A DNA stretch of 60,000 bases from assembly GCF_008831285.2 (NCBI RefSeq), contig NC_045139.1, positions 12,002,704 to 12,062,703 on the forward strand, in the 5' to 3' direction. The position numbers and the translations under genes are program-made. This stretch comes from Nymphaea colorata (lineage: Eukaryota; Streptophyta; Magnoliopsida; Nymphaeales; Nymphaeaceae). Under the pieces are notes generated by a model. The model was not told where the DNA came from and ran no database searches. It worked only from the letters and a program-made list of their open reading frames with translations. How positions within the stretch are numbered: position 1 is the first letter of the stretch; every line of letters begins with the position of its first letter. Positions 19,201 through 30,360 of the stretch are shown in pieces.

Positions 19201-22200
19201 CAAATACTGAGTTAGAATCAACTACAAAGAATGTTGAAAGAGACACAACAAAACCTGCAATTCTTTTCTTGTCAATAGCTCCACAAGGCTTGTGTGCACA
19301 ACGACGAATGGCTTCCTACCACTAATGGCAAGTGTATATGCATTTGGAACAGGATTTTGACGAATATAGAGATCTGGAGCTTCAACATTCAGTATTGCAG
19401 CAGCCTCAACCATCAATGTATGAAGATCAGAGAGCTGACAAGGGAACATGAAAGGAGTTATATGTAAGCTGTAAAACAGTCTGCAAACAGTTAGCAGTGC
19501 AACTAAGAACTGTAAATGAACTTTTTGGGGTTGAAAATCAACAACCAACAAAAAGAGTATACATGTGGAAACCCCAAATCAGCTAATTCTGTAAAGAAAT
19601 GGCTTAGTTGTTTGGTGTCAATTGTAAATTTTGAAGAAGTAATTAGAATATCTCCTCAATTTGTTTTCGGGTGGACTCAAAGAGAAAAGGATAATGGTTC
19701 TGGCAACAAGACAATGGAAGTTGACCATGGGCTCCACTCTGGGTCAGAGTATCACTCATATAACGCAGAAGTCCAAATATTTCAGATGGTTCAGCAATAA
19801 CGATGAAAACAAAAATTAATAAGGAGATTGTGCTACACACAGTTCTTCCAGATAAATAAACATTACAAACGAACAGTTGAACGCCAAGGAGTACAAGGAT
19901 TTTATGATTTTTATGTGAAATTTTAAAAGCTGCCCCCTTGAGGATGTCATCCATCATATCATAGTCCAAACTCCATCATAATCCAAAATTTCTGCACCAA
20001 TAGAGTGTTCTAGTTTTCTGGCTAACATTTTAGGGACACAAGAAAACAAATGTGGTAAATGTACTAAATCTGTACTAGAATATTCATAGAGGTTCCTTTT
20101 GTTCCTATTGGTCCTTTAAGAATGAAGTTTAATTTAGGATATCAAATGCAGTTCTCAAATTACTTGCAGTAAAGAACTAGGAACTACCCTATATGGTTTC
20201 TAAGACGTGCGGCAACTGCTTGGTACTAATTTAACTACACATGCAGGTCTGTTTTTGCGATAAGAAAGGCATTTTTGAGTGCAATCCAAAAATAGTAAAA
20301 AACTTCTACTCTCGTCGGGGAATAATCTTGGGCACGACAAAATCCATTGCTTCGAAATACTTATGACTTATGAGATGATAACAGATTACAAGGTTTAAAC
20401 TGTTTGCCCTATGTTCAACAACCTTCAGGTATTCAAAAGTTTCTGCAACTACCAAGGCAGAAATTTATCAAAAGCTAAATGAACGCCATGATTTAGATGT
20501 CTATAAAGATTTGATGACACAAGTTTGTCACCTAGTAAAATTTGCTGACCACAACTGCTGACTTCATTCCTACAACCAAGACAATTTCTGGAAAAACTAA
20601 AACCTACTGGGACTTAAAAGACAATGATTGAAAATGAGCCAAAACCTGCACAGTCTAAGACTCTAAAGACTGTGGAGCCAATAGAAAGCTAAAAGCTTCT
20701 CTTGTGGGTAAATTTTGTCCTTATAGGTATCAAATTAAAGCAGCAAAAACACTGAAATAATCACTCTTTTCAGATTAGATCTTCACCAATTGGTGAATAC
20801 CCATACCTGATTTTCAGTCACAAGAACAGATGTCCCTATATTTTCAAGAAGCATCACTTGCTCCGAAATTGGTCCTGCACAGAAAACAGTTTCAATCATT
20901 GATTTTGATTATCTAAGTGATAATGGAAGAAAATTCATAAAACTTAGCACCTAGCAGCTAATTGTGTAGTCTCCATATATTTGGTGCTTCTATGTTGGAT
21001 CAGGATACTGTATACGTTGTGATTTGAACCAATTTTATGTCTTCATTATCCAGTGTGTGAACGTAACCTTAACAATGCAATTTGTTCAGATGATTTTATA
21101 GTTCAATTTTATTGGTGGAGACTAGCACTTAAGGAGAAAGAAAAAGAGAATGGTGATGATATGGACAGAAAAAAGGGGAATAAAAAGGAGAAGGAACTAC
21201 TAGGGAGCAGGGACTTCATATGCAATAACAAAGGGAAAATCACAAACAGGAAAGTGCATGAGTTATGAAGCACCTTAAGATAGACAAACCTCATTAAGAA
21301 AGGACCACTGTACTAAATAAGCTATCCCATTTTTTAGTACAATTTGTTTCAAATTTGGGACGTAATGCAAATAAGAACACCAGTTGATACAATTGCTTTA
21401 GTGGAAGTCGTGTCAGAAATGAATTTGACAAATAAAAATTCAAGCATTAGATGAAATATAACATTTGGCAACTCACTGTTCACTGAAAGGATCCTATCAA
21501 AACAATAACTTTGAAGACGTGTATTATGAAAAGGATAGCAACAGTTACCTAGTAAGGCCTTGCCAAGCTCATTCAGTCCAGGAATTGCCCTCAAAAGTAA
21601 TGTGTTCTAAGATCAGTAAAAACAACTTATTAGCAATATAATAAATTGAAATAGATTCCAAAATTGTAGCATAGAGTATTTTGCAGGTGAAGAACTATGC
21701 CTCCAAGGAAAAGCCTTCACTATATGGGGAACTCAGGATAAAAGAGGGATTGCCATTAAAATGAATTATCTTGTTTGTACGTAGGAATATATCTTGATAA
21801 GCTTCATTAATTGATGTATACACCATTTCCTTTGTTTAATCAATAACATTTAAGCAGAAGTGGAAAAAAGAGAGAACGGGATACTTTTGAACCGCTAAAT
21901 GTCAAGCAGCTGATATAGCTAAAAGGTAAAACCAGCTATGGTACAAAGCTATAGAAAGGCTTTTCCTCTAGCAGCTTATGACTACGGTCAAACTTCTTCA
22001 ACAAAAAGTCCTCTCATACACCAGCCATGTCTAACTCCACCGTAGAACAAGATGGCTTAGGATGAAATGTTCCAACCTACTCTGCCTGAACATGTCTTTT
22101 CAGAAGGTACGCTAAGAAAAAATAAAGTAGACGAAAAATAAACATTTCTCCCTGGGAATTCTATCGTAAATATAGCAACAACGACAAGAAACTGGTATTC

Positions 22201-22961
22201 AGATAAAGCAAGGGAACCGAATTAATTTCTACTGCATATAATAGAACGAAGGTTTTCGGTTACAAAAAGAAGAAACATATTTCAAGGCCCACAAATTTTG
22301 CTTCAATCTTGTAAACGAATTAAACGAAGAAAGAACAGCCTCTTTCTAGATGATCAAAAAAATCGAAACTTCCCGTCTCATCAGCCGCTCCAATTCAAAT
22401 TCCAAAAACAACAAGAAGCCACATATTTATTTCAATCACCTCTAAACAAACTCCGAGAATAAATTCAGAGTAGACGCTCGTCTTGGCGAGGATTCGTCAC
22501 AATCAGACATCCCAAATCTCCAGAGAAAGTACTAACTACACAATTCAACGACCGAATGCAACAAAAAAGAAAACGTATTACTCGAGCAATTTTGGACAAC
22601 AAAGGCAAACAGTCAACTCTCTCTTCCACCCGAACTCGAAAAAATCGAAAGTCCCAATCCCTCAACACAACACACTGAAGTAGGAGACTTAACCTGCTTG
22701 TCAAGAGGGTGCCTGAAATCATCTGCCTGCAGGTCTCGGAAGACCATGGCCGCTCGACAAACCGCAACTCTACCCCTTGGCGCCTGCTCCACTCAAGGTA
22801 CTATCGGGATCAGGCGAGAAGCAGAAAGAAAGAAGAAAAAGACGGACTAACTCCAGTACGAGCATAGCACGGATTACCTTCGGTACGGCAGAACTGAAGA
22901 AGGTTGAAGGAAGGCAAGGCTTCCTCGGGAGGGAGGAAGGAGGAAGGAGCACCCCCGCCAT
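16224..22961 (-). CDS. M48 family zinc metallopeptidase, plastid-type
   Basis: This is a complete nine-exon gene for a 322-residue membrane-associated zinc peptidase. Exons on the minus strand are 22961-22878, 22783-22694, 21606-21549, 20874-20807, 19434-19255, 18527-18431, 18308-18199, 16787-16654 and 16371-16224. All introns are GT-AG and phases agree. Residues 1 to about 40 are rich in Ser, Pro and Arg with no acidic residue, like a chloroplast transit peptide. Then come DDFRHPLDKQNTLLLRAIPG and PNAYTLAISGRKPFVVVHTS. The zinc site HELGH is at 165-169, with a probable third ligand Glu214 in AELTCDRAA. Hydrophobic residues 175-200 could be a membrane segment. The C-terminus carries SQLSHPLPVLRAREIDEWS. 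From memory the closest plant relative is the Arabidopsis At3g27110 type, of similar length. All key residues are present. The substrate is unknown. Confidence 0.94.
17023..17041. repeat. AC microsatellite
   Basis: A short AC dinucleotide run in M48 intron 7, just left of the foldback MITE cluster. Confidence 0.9.
17173..17553. mobile_element. hAT-like MITE in M48 intron 7
   Basis: The ends are CATAGTGACACATAACG and TGTTTTTGTGACTAT. They form an inverted pair and are flanked by GGAAAGAC at 17165-17172 and CGAAAGAC at 17554-17561, an 8-bp duplication with one mismatch. The body is A/T homopolymer-rich and carries GTTTTAAACGG and CGGGTATAATACGG. The last of these also occurs in the MITE at 41166-41507, so the two belong to one family. 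Confidence 0.65.
17580..17775. repeat. Inverted copy of the left half of the neighbouring MITE
   Basis: The reverse complement reads ATAGCCACAAATATCC, then GAGTTTTAAACGGTGAGG and TTGGGTATAATAC. This follows in order the left end of the element at 17173. The intron therefore carries one left end and two right ends of the same family. It could be a nested second insertion or a rearranged foldback. Confidence 0.65.
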
Positions 22962-23110
22962 CGATTCACCGATGAATCGATCAGGGGAGCGGGAGATTGA
23001 GAGACAAAGCGAGAGGAGCAAGAGGAGAAGAAGGGGACGAATGGGAGGGAGACTTGGAGCGAGGGCGTTCACATCCCCCGTCCGTGGAAGGCGTCTGCCG
23101 CCACCTCCCT
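22962..23110 (-). promoter_or_regulatory. Pyrimidine-rich leader of the M48 gene
   Basis: Read on the minus strand, the 120 bp before the ATG at 22961 is an almost continuous C/T tract, typical of plant leaders and Y-patch core promoters. A second in-frame ATG 37 codons upstream (23072) would add a hydrophobic Leu-rich leader. I prefer 22961 because the upstream extension does not look like a transit peptide. Confidence 0.5.
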
Positions 23111-23326
23111 GTCGATGGAACCCATGGCAGACTTTGTTCGATAAGTGGGTCCCGCTATGGATTTTTCGAGTTCTGATTCTTCTGCGAATGGTGGGGACAA
23201 TTAATTCCTAAATAAGGCAATGTTGTGCATGGGTAAGAAGTCCCGTTCAGATCGCAGCCATACTCACAGCGACAGCCCCACCTCGGGCCCGCCTCCTTGT
23301 CTAAACCCCGGATGAGCCCTGGCCTG

Positions 23327-23328
<2 letters not shown>

Positions 23329-23368
<40 letters not shown>
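23329..23368. repeat. AT microsatellite
   Basis: About 40 bp of TA repeats in the intergenic region upstream of the M48 gene. Confidence 0.95.
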
Positions 23369-23373
<5 letters not shown>

Positions 23374-23639
23374 TAATATTCAATGTAATTATTATAATAA
23401 AATAAACATATATTATTTGGTATTTGGTACAGTTGAATTCAATTTGACCCAACATAAACCCAATTTTAGGGTTTTGGTTTGAGTCGAACTGGATATCCAG
23501 TATCCATCAAGTACTGTCTTGATGCCACCTTATGGGCAATTGTATGTGCTAAGCTCCAGGTGATTGTAGGTTTAATAAAATAAACGATTATAAAAAAAGA
23601 AAAAAATGGTAGTGGGAGAGATTGAATGCTGCCATGTAC

Positions 23640-24000
23640 TCGATTTTGTTGGATGGTTAAAATATTTTAAAATTTTGTCATTAAAATAATCATTAGATTG
23701 ACATTAATTACAATTTATGGTACAGTGCAGTGCTAGTTGATGATAACTTTAGTGACAATTTATAATTCTTTATCAATGAACTTTTAGATTTTAGTCATCT
23801 AAGAACACTTAACACACGATAACATTGTCTTTTATTAAACATTAAGGAAATGAAATGGATTCTGGTGGATGGCAAAATATTTAACTACCATCACTAAAAA
23901 CATTATATTACAATGATGTATAATGTAGTGACAGTTTGCCATGCTTTTAATAATGGTTTATAGTGTCATTAACATTTTAAATATTTAGCCATCACAATTG
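23640..24000. repeat. Dispersed AT-rich repeat (copy also at 45.7 kb)
   Basis: The segment around GATGGTTAAAAT, then AATCATTAGATTGACATTA and TTTATGGTACAG, reappears in MAP65 intron 2 at about 45665-45790. The motif TTTAGTGACAATTTAT and its complement-like forms recur several times here. That suggests a small DNA element with subterminal repeats, but no ends or target duplication could be fixed. Confidence 0.45.
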
Positions 24001-24322
24001 GCTGGTTTCAGTTTTCTTATGTTTCGATACTATTACTCTTTGTCTACAACTTTTCCATGGCATTGTTTCCATAAGTCAAAGTTTACTTTTGTAAAAAGAA
24101 AATTTAAAATTAAATCTAGATGCAATAATAGTCTTGCTTAATGCTCAATGTTGTTAATATCGGTATTGTATCATAGCAATGGTATTAATACACTGCGTTA
24201 TGAATATTGGGTTTATAATATTGCCCTTTTTAAATTAAAAACAAGAATTTCAAATAGGAAGAATTTTCAAACATTATGAATGTTTTCTCTCTCCCCCTCA
24301 ATCTTTATGTGCCTCTCTCCTA

Positions 24323-24500
24323 GGGCTGGGCGTCGGGCCGGTGCCGGCCCGGCCCGTTTAGGCCTGATAAATTAAAAAAAAATATTTTTTATTTTTGTTT
24401 AAATAATATTTTTTATTCTTAATAAATATATTTTATATTAAAAAATGTTATTTTATAATTAAAAAATATTTTTTTTAATTTAAATGGGCCCGCCCTTACC
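24323..24500. mobile_element. Small GC-ended AT-bodied element, candidate MITE
   Basis: A GC-rich left end (TAGGGCTGGGCGTCGGGCCG) is followed by about 120 bp of almost pure A/T and a right end with GGGCCCGCCC. The left end has the TAGGG start typical of hAT MITEs. No clean right repeat or target duplication was found. Confidence 0.35.
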
Positions 24501-25785
24501 CTCTCCCCCTTTAGTTTCCCTAATTTCTCTAATGCCAAATTTTTTTTGTTTGGCCACCGTCACCATAACAGGTCGCCACCTTTGTCTATTTCCTACGTAA
24601 TTCGGTTGGCCTAACAAAGTGTTCGATACGAATATAACAAGTTTATCAACAGTGCATGACACACCAACCACCACTCTAGCTGGATGCTATTGTCCAACAA
24701 GTCACCATACAGTTATTGCCTATTGGTTTGCTTTATATAGCTATTAATTTCTGCTCATATTACAAAGAATTTAACTAAATTAAGTAGAATCACTTTGCAT
24801 GATGTTCACAATATGTAGCTAAAGGTATTTTCGTTGGCAAGGCTCAAACACTATTTCTCTCATGTATAATAAACATTTGTTAAGATGATGTTTGCAGCCT
24901 TTTACGAGCGAATAGTTTTTTTAGTATCTAGTTGCATAATATTATTGAAGATAAGTAAAAGCTCCATTTTGCCCATTTTTCAAACGGTAGATGACAAGAA
25001 ACATGTTAAGCAACTTTTGCCATTGCCATTTCAGCAAGGACAATGTTACAAGCAACATTCTTTTGGAGCTGCTGCATGTTGTGAAATTGGCTTTGGTTAT
25101 GCAGCTCATTTTGCAAATCCTTCTGTGAAAAGGATAATGATGTGGCTGAAAGTTGTACAAGTGTGTAGGGAATAGAAAGTTGTAGAAGCAATTATTATAA
25201 ATGAAACTGATTTATTTTTTCATTATGTCATTCCTTTAAAAGAACTTTGATCTATATATACCTTGTAACAATGTCAATGTAATGAATGAATTCTTTCTAG
25301 CCAAGTTCCATTTCTCTAGTTTTGTTATGTTTCCTGTACTATTTCTATGTGCGCTAGCTAAGCATGAAGCTTCGTCCTACCAAGTGCCTACGTTTAGAAG
25401 TTCTCCACCAATTGGATCATAATCTTCAGTTGATTTAAACATAGCTAAGTTTTGTAATCCACATTATCTTCAACACTCCAATAAAAATGTGAATGTGCTT
25501 GTCTCTCTACTGCTCACAAGAGAGATGATACTACTTAAGGCAGTGGTACTTAAGATTGCTTTTATTGATGGAAACCTTTCCCAACCAGACCTTTATTTTC
25601 CTTCGCCCATTTTCTAGAGGCATAGCAATCACATGGTATAATTTTAAACTTATATCAAATGGTCTTGATAATAGCATGATTTATATAAGTTATAGTGGCG
25701 AGGTATAAACAAATTTGAAAGATCGCTTTACACATAATACAACACCTTGTAAGTTTTAAAACAAAAATTTGTGATTAGTTGCTGG
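24500..25785. other. Intergenic AT-rich DNA, nothing recognised
   Basis: A 96-codon plus-strand frame at 24885-25175 and its minus-strand shadows show no family resemblance, coding texture or splice context. No RNA gene is visible. Confidence 0.55.
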
Positions 25786-25789
25786 AAAA

Positions 25790-27177
25790 TGGCCTTTGAT
25801 CAGGCAGGTCTGTTGCTGGTCACGGTAGAGCGGCAGTGACGATACAAGTCTGTTCTACCACAGATTTGATTACCCAAATGATCTCCGATCTTTATGAAAA
25901 TTGAGTATGTGATATATCAGACCTCAAGACAATTCCAACGGCATATTACACGCATTGAGATTCTCAGAGAATCGTCAGATCCAAATTGAAGAACAGCAAC
26001 CTACTGTCGGATGCGACAGAGTCACAACCGAGGAAGTCGTTCTGTTTCTCCTATGATTTGACCAACCAAATGACTCCAATTGCCACAAATTTAGGTATGT
26101 TGTAGAGGATGCTGAGATAATTCCGATGATATATGACACGTCCTCTAACTCTTGGTAGATCTTCCGATCTTGCTGTTTGAACAGACAGGTATTTCTGAAT
26201 GTTCGCCTGAACGCTCGACCGAGTCCGAGCTTTCTTCCGTGAATCAACCCAAGGGTAAATATCAAGGGGAACTCGAGTACTTGCCTGGTTTACAGGATTG
26301 GTCAGTTGTCTTTGTAGCCTTCGAACGACTCCACTAGATCCATGAAAAAATCAACCTTTGGCAGCCTTCCCGGTAGAGATGTCGGCTTCTCAACCCTTGT
26401 GTGTTTGTAAAAGAAGGCACCGAGATCTCTAACCTTTGTGTGGGGTATTTTGTGGACTTGTAAAAGACGTGGTACGTCGGAGCTTGCCTCGAATCCAAGA
26501 GATGTATCCTTCAGTCGAGTGGGTTAAGGAGAAGACAAGAAAGGGAAGAAGGGAGAGAGTAGACCGTCGGGTTTTGGAGTGAAGGGGGAATGCCGACAGT
26601 GCAAGCCAGATTCAGCCAAGGGGGAAGGTAAGAAACGCCGCGGAAGAAAGGAGGCGCGTGGGGGAGAAGGAGACGAGAAGAAAGAGAAAGTTGAGGCCCA
26701 AATGAATTCCAATGCTATTGAAGCATAATTGAAAAACCCTAATTACAAAGCTTATATACATCAAGTGTCTTAGTTCTAACTATAACCCGAGACAAAACAA
26801 AAGCAAATACGAGTCTAATGTGTCTCAAACTGAGACGGTACAAAAAGTACTAAAACAAAGAACCAAATCAAATGGGCGCCTGGATCCAATTATGTACCAC
26901 ACGCTCCAATGTGTCTTGGACTTATGGGTCCGAGTATGACCTTGCAGGTTGCTTCTTCTGCTTGTGCCCATGCTTGGCTGTGCGTAGTGCAGTGGCCTGC
27001 TGCTCTTGGCGTTCCACGCCAAGGTCAACCTCACTAGAAACTGATGCTATCGGCCTGCCAAGCAGTACTTGGCATGCCTACCTGCAACTCACGCCGCTGG
27101 TCGACTCTGCTCTAGTGCTCTTGGCTAGGCATTCGGCCATCCTCGACAGTGCCAGAATTAAGCATGTATCAGATCCA
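25790..27177 (-). repeat. 3' LTR of retrotransposon copy I (left part missing)
   Basis: The element runs on the minus strand. This LTR starts, in that direction, with TGGATCTGATAC right after the polypurine tract. It shares one block (25790-26200, beginning AATGGCCTTTGATCAGGCAG) with 32180-32565. It shares another (26350-26830, beginning CAGCCTTCCCGG) with 34865-35340. Against the 3.35-kb LTR at 32606-35954 it is cut short at about 25790. Flanking DNA to the left shows no match. Confidence 0.6.
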
Positions 27178-27724
27178 CCCTCCTTAGATCGAGCTTGACC
27201 CCAAGCTCATGCCACGATGTCTCCATGGGTGATCTGTACCGCTCCAACCAACTCCCCCCAACTCCTATGCATTTTATTAGGTCCGTAATCCCTGGGTAAG
27301 AGCTCTAGGGAGTTCCTCTGAAGAGGAAACCGTCACCTTAGCATCCTCGTATAAACCTGTAAGATGACTCCCATATTCCTCTTTCCAACTAGCATCTGAC
27401 CACCTTGTCTTTACCTTGGACCATAGTCCCATGGTATAATGCCAAGTAGTGACCTTTGCTGCCCAAGAATATACTTGGGCTCTTGCGGTTTCTCCATCTT
27501 CATGCGTGGATTGCCCCTATCATGGATCTGCCATATACAATCTTTTCTTGGGTCCTCATGTTGGCCCCTAAGGAGTAACTGTGGTCCTATAGTACCAACC
27601 ACATCCAGCCATGCTTTAGTTGCGCTATCAATTCCCGGATCATGAGTTAGGGGCGAGTGAATAGATCCAAGAACTAGGATCTCTAGTAGACTCAGTGACT
27701 CTTCAAGCTCTGATGTATAGCCTA

Positions 27725-28243
27725 CTAGGCCGGGGTATTGGATCTCTTCCAAGGCATGGGAAAAAGACTCACTATCTCATTGTGGTTTGGTTCCTTTTTG
27801 GCCATCCTTTCATGAGCATCACATAAGTCAACTTCTTTTTGGAGTAGCCCACGAAAGGTTGTCCTCTGTAGGTTGCTCCTCTCATTTTCCGTAGTACTAC
27901 CACCCTCCTTAGGCTTTTCCTTACCCTTAGGAGTGAGGAGTTGCAGTGATAATTGTGCTCTTGGGGCACTTTGAACTTGCGTGGAAGATACAAGTTGACC
28001 ATTCTCCTCAACATCTCTGAGTGGTTCCTTGACATCATCTTTTCGACTCAAGTTAGGGACTGCACATAAGGACTCGAGGATCCGATCTTCTTTGAGAACT
28101 ACAAGGGGATCTCCTTTCCACTCTTCGTCATAGCCTTGGGTGGTACCGAGTTTGAGCTCATCTTGTAGTTGGCATCGTATCAACTCTACTTCATCGTTAA
28201 GCATGATGCTCTCAAAAGGTGCGAACTCATTCTTTCCATTCAA
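27725..28243 (-). CDS. Retroelement ORF of unknown function, copy I, downstream frame
   Basis: A 172-codon frame on the minus strand directly after the 28257-29177 frame but in another register. It carries EVELIRCQLQDELKLGTTQG and GKEKPKEGGSTTE. Both segments recur in copy II at 37133-37381 (EPIRCQLQEELILGSKG) and 36985-37185 (DKTKPKEGGTDP). I recognise no domain. It is highly charged. With the preceding frame it may be one decayed polyprotein. Confidence 0.4.
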   Translation of the reverse strand: MNGKNEFAPFESIMLNDEVELIRCQLQDELKLGTTQGYDEEWKGDPLVVLKEDRILESLCAVPNLSRKDDVKEPLRDVEENGQLVSSTQVQSAPRAQLSLQLLTPKGKEKPKEGGSTTENERSNLQRTTFRGLLQKEVDLCDAHERMAKKEPNHNEIVSLFPMPWKRSNTPA

Positions 28244-28256
28244 GTCCTTGACATTT

Positions 28257-29177
28257 TCAGCTAGCTTGACACATTGTTACCTTCTCATTCATCTTGGGCT
28301 CTATAACGCCGAAACTCTCAACCTTTTCCTCCCTTGGCTTCGGTTGGGCACTTGGTATCGTCCTCTTTGGATTGACAACAATCATAGGAGTTGGAGTGGG
28401 GTCACATGTAGTCAAGGTAGGGCAAGACACCAAGTGTGTTTCTCCATGATGAAATCTGGGCCTTGTAAGAAGACCTTTGTTTGAGTAGGCTCTTCCGTAA
28501 GCCTTAGTATTGCCGGTTTTTGATGGAGGTGGCCGAGTCGTTCTACCCATGACTTCTTTTTCACAACTTAGACTTGTGTTGCGCTTGAGAAAGGTTAGAC
28601 TAGAAGTTTCAAGTATCTCTTTCCTTTTGCCACCTTGTACAATTAGGCCTTGGGCCACGGTCTTCAAGTGAACAACCCCTTGATTTAGGGCTGGTTTACC
28701 GGAGATCAATGCCTTAAACACTTCCTTGATTTCGTCGAGTGTTTGAAGATGATCATCGCTATTCTCCCACTCGTGACTTATCTGATATATTTCATTCTCA
28801 TGTGTCGAAGATTTCTCATTATATGCTGCCCCCAATTTGTGCGGAGTGGTATTCACCTCACTTGGTGAATCCGAACCTTCACCATCTTCACTAAAAAACT
28901 CTGAGCCACTGCTATCATCATTAGATTCAAAGAAAGTTTTATCTTCATCTTCACTTTTGTCACTTGGCTCCATACAAGGTACTTTACGTTCATTAGCAAC
29001 TAGAGGGAGTCTTGCCTCCAATACAAAATATTGGGTCAAAGATCCAACTTGGATAACATTTCCCCGAAAGATCGGCACCCTTCGTTGAGGTTTCACCTCA
29101 AATCCAACCACATTGAGCCTACCCATGTGACTGTAGTTGGTGATCATAAATGCACGGGTCACCTTATTGATGGCCAA
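28257..29177 (-). CDS. Retroelement ORF of unknown function, copy I, main frame
   Basis: An open frame of about 306 codons on the minus strand. The track start is a TTG, and the first ATG is 11 codons in (MITNYSHMGRL). The N-terminal part (NVVGFEVKPQRRVPIFRGN) could fold into a small beta domain. A strongly acidic Ser/Glu/Asp tract follows (residues about 70-115), then a basic C-terminal half with SKTGNTKAYGRAYSNKG. That last segment recurs in copy II as RRTGNTKVYRQTYATK. No zinc knuckle or protease site is visible. The position just after the primer-binding site is that of gag, so a gag-like structural role is my inference. Confidence 0.45.
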   Translation of the reverse strand: MAINKVTRAFMITNYSHMGRLNVVGFEVKPQRRVPIFRGNVIQVGSLTQYFVLEARLPLVANERKVPCMEPSDKSEDEDKTFFESNDDSSGSEFFSEDGEGSDSPSEVNTTPHKLGAAYNEKSSTHENEIYQISHEWENSDDHLQTLDEIKEVFKALISGKPALNQGVVHLKTVAQGLIVQGGKRKEILETSSLTFLKRNTSLSCEKEVMGRTTRPPPSKTGNTKAYGRAYSNKGLLTRPRFHHGETHLVSCPTLTTCDPTPTPMIVVNPKRTIPSAQPKPREEKVESFGVIEPKMNEKVTMCQAS

Positions 29178-30178
29178 TTAAAAATGACGTCATTGTATAC
29201 TAGGGTGTCGAAAACCCAAATCACAATCGGGATCTCTACCTGCCAGGATATAAACCCACCCTGGACCTTGGTCCAAATCTGCTCCTCGGATCAACATGGT
29301 GCTCTTCACACACACTTCGTTCTTGTAGGTGCTAAAAACCAAATCCATCATTGTCCTCTCAAGACGGGCACCCAAATGCGCCTTCCACTCTACCAAATCA
29401 AAAACTGCTGAAACAAAACGCTAGAAATCTGCTACTACTGAAACCAAAGCACTCACTACTTCTACTGAACTTAAATTGCTCAAAAACTGCCCATACAATC
29501 TTCGGTCTACTAATTGCACTTATGCCCTATGTGTGCTAAGGGAGGCAGAACCGCCTGTCAACGTGCCCGCCAGGCGCCTCAGTGACTATCTCTTGCTCTC
29601 AGCCGGGCCAAAAAGTGGGGCCTAAACTGTCACGTCCGCCTGACGCCTCGACAGCAACCTCGAGCTGAAGCACCTTAGGGTCGTGCAATGTGCATACCCG
29701 CAGTTAGACTGTTTTCAAGCAGTCCATAGACTAGTACAGAGATATGCCAAATGGTGAAATTTTGCCTCCAAACTTGGTCAGTACTAAGATATGATAATTA
29801 TCTAACTACCCTCTCAATCTGAGCTCAATTCAACCTCAGAAAGCCTTCGAACCAACTTAATCTTGCTGGCAGACTGTTACTTGAACATGTTCTGTCCACC
29901 AAGCCTGTCTGGCTGGAAAATGGGCAAATATCCAAACTTGTCAAAAAAATGTCATTCAGTTCCCTATACAACCTTGAAGCACAAATTATTACGAAACTCT
30001 TCACCAATTTTCGGGCTATTCCGATTCTGTTTGTCCTTAGAAATCGCCGATATACTACTACTGGCTGCTACAAAAACTGCAGTCTATTCCTACCGCAAAC
30101 TCCAAAATAGAAATCCAAAACAACTGCACACCAAAACTAGAACTGACTCAAAACCAGAAGTTGGCTACCTTCAAGTAT

Positions 30179-30190
30179 GCTCTGATACCA
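30179..30190 (-). other. Second primer-binding-like site
   Basis: The minus strand reads TGGTATCAGAGC, a perfect match to the iMet-type site. It is preceded by an LTR-like end (CCTATCA). It lies about 168 bp inside the main site at 30347-30357. Confidence 0.6.
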
Positions 30191-30346
30191 ACTGATAGGT
30201 TGATATCAGCCTATGGGAATCACCAAAATAGCCTATACAACTGGCTGTACCACAGAAATCCAACTCTCTACAAATTGAAATCTGCAACTCCTACTAGCAC
30301 CGAAACACCACAATATGAAAAAGTTATCGGTTGTACTCCGATCTCA

Positions 30347-30357
30347 CTCTGATACCA
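30347..30357 (-). other. Primer-binding site of copy I
   Basis: The minus strand reads TGGTATCAGAG three bases after the LTR terminus CCTAACA. This fits priming by initiator-Met tRNA. Confidence 0.75.
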
Positions 30358-30360
30358 AAT

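Larger units (their letters stand above)
27178..30346 (-). mobile_element. Internal region of LTR-retrotransposon copy I, non-autonomous
   Basis: It is bounded by a polypurine tract (AAGGAGGG on the minus strand, about 27178-27185) and an iMet-type primer-binding site at 30347-30357. The 3.2 kb contains no reverse transcriptase, integrase or protease motif. It carries instead minus-strand ORFs (28257-29177, 27725-28243) whose segments are conserved in copy II. This fits a large non-autonomous LTR element (LARD-like). The 30.1-30.36 kb part carries a second primer-binding-like site at 30179-30190. Confidence 0.65.

Noticed and set aside
22777-23211. 144-codon plus-strand ORF
   Set aside because: It lies antisense to the leader and first two exons of the M48 gene. 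Its Arg/Gly-rich content follows from the pyrimidine-rich leader.
24885-25175. 96-codon plus-strand ORF as a small gene
   Set aside because: No family match, no leader or splice context, and overlapping open frames on the other strand.
26872-27198. 108-codon plus-strand ORF with many Cys
   Set aside because: It spans the LTR boundary and polypurine tract of copy I on the opposite strand and has no counterpart in copy II.
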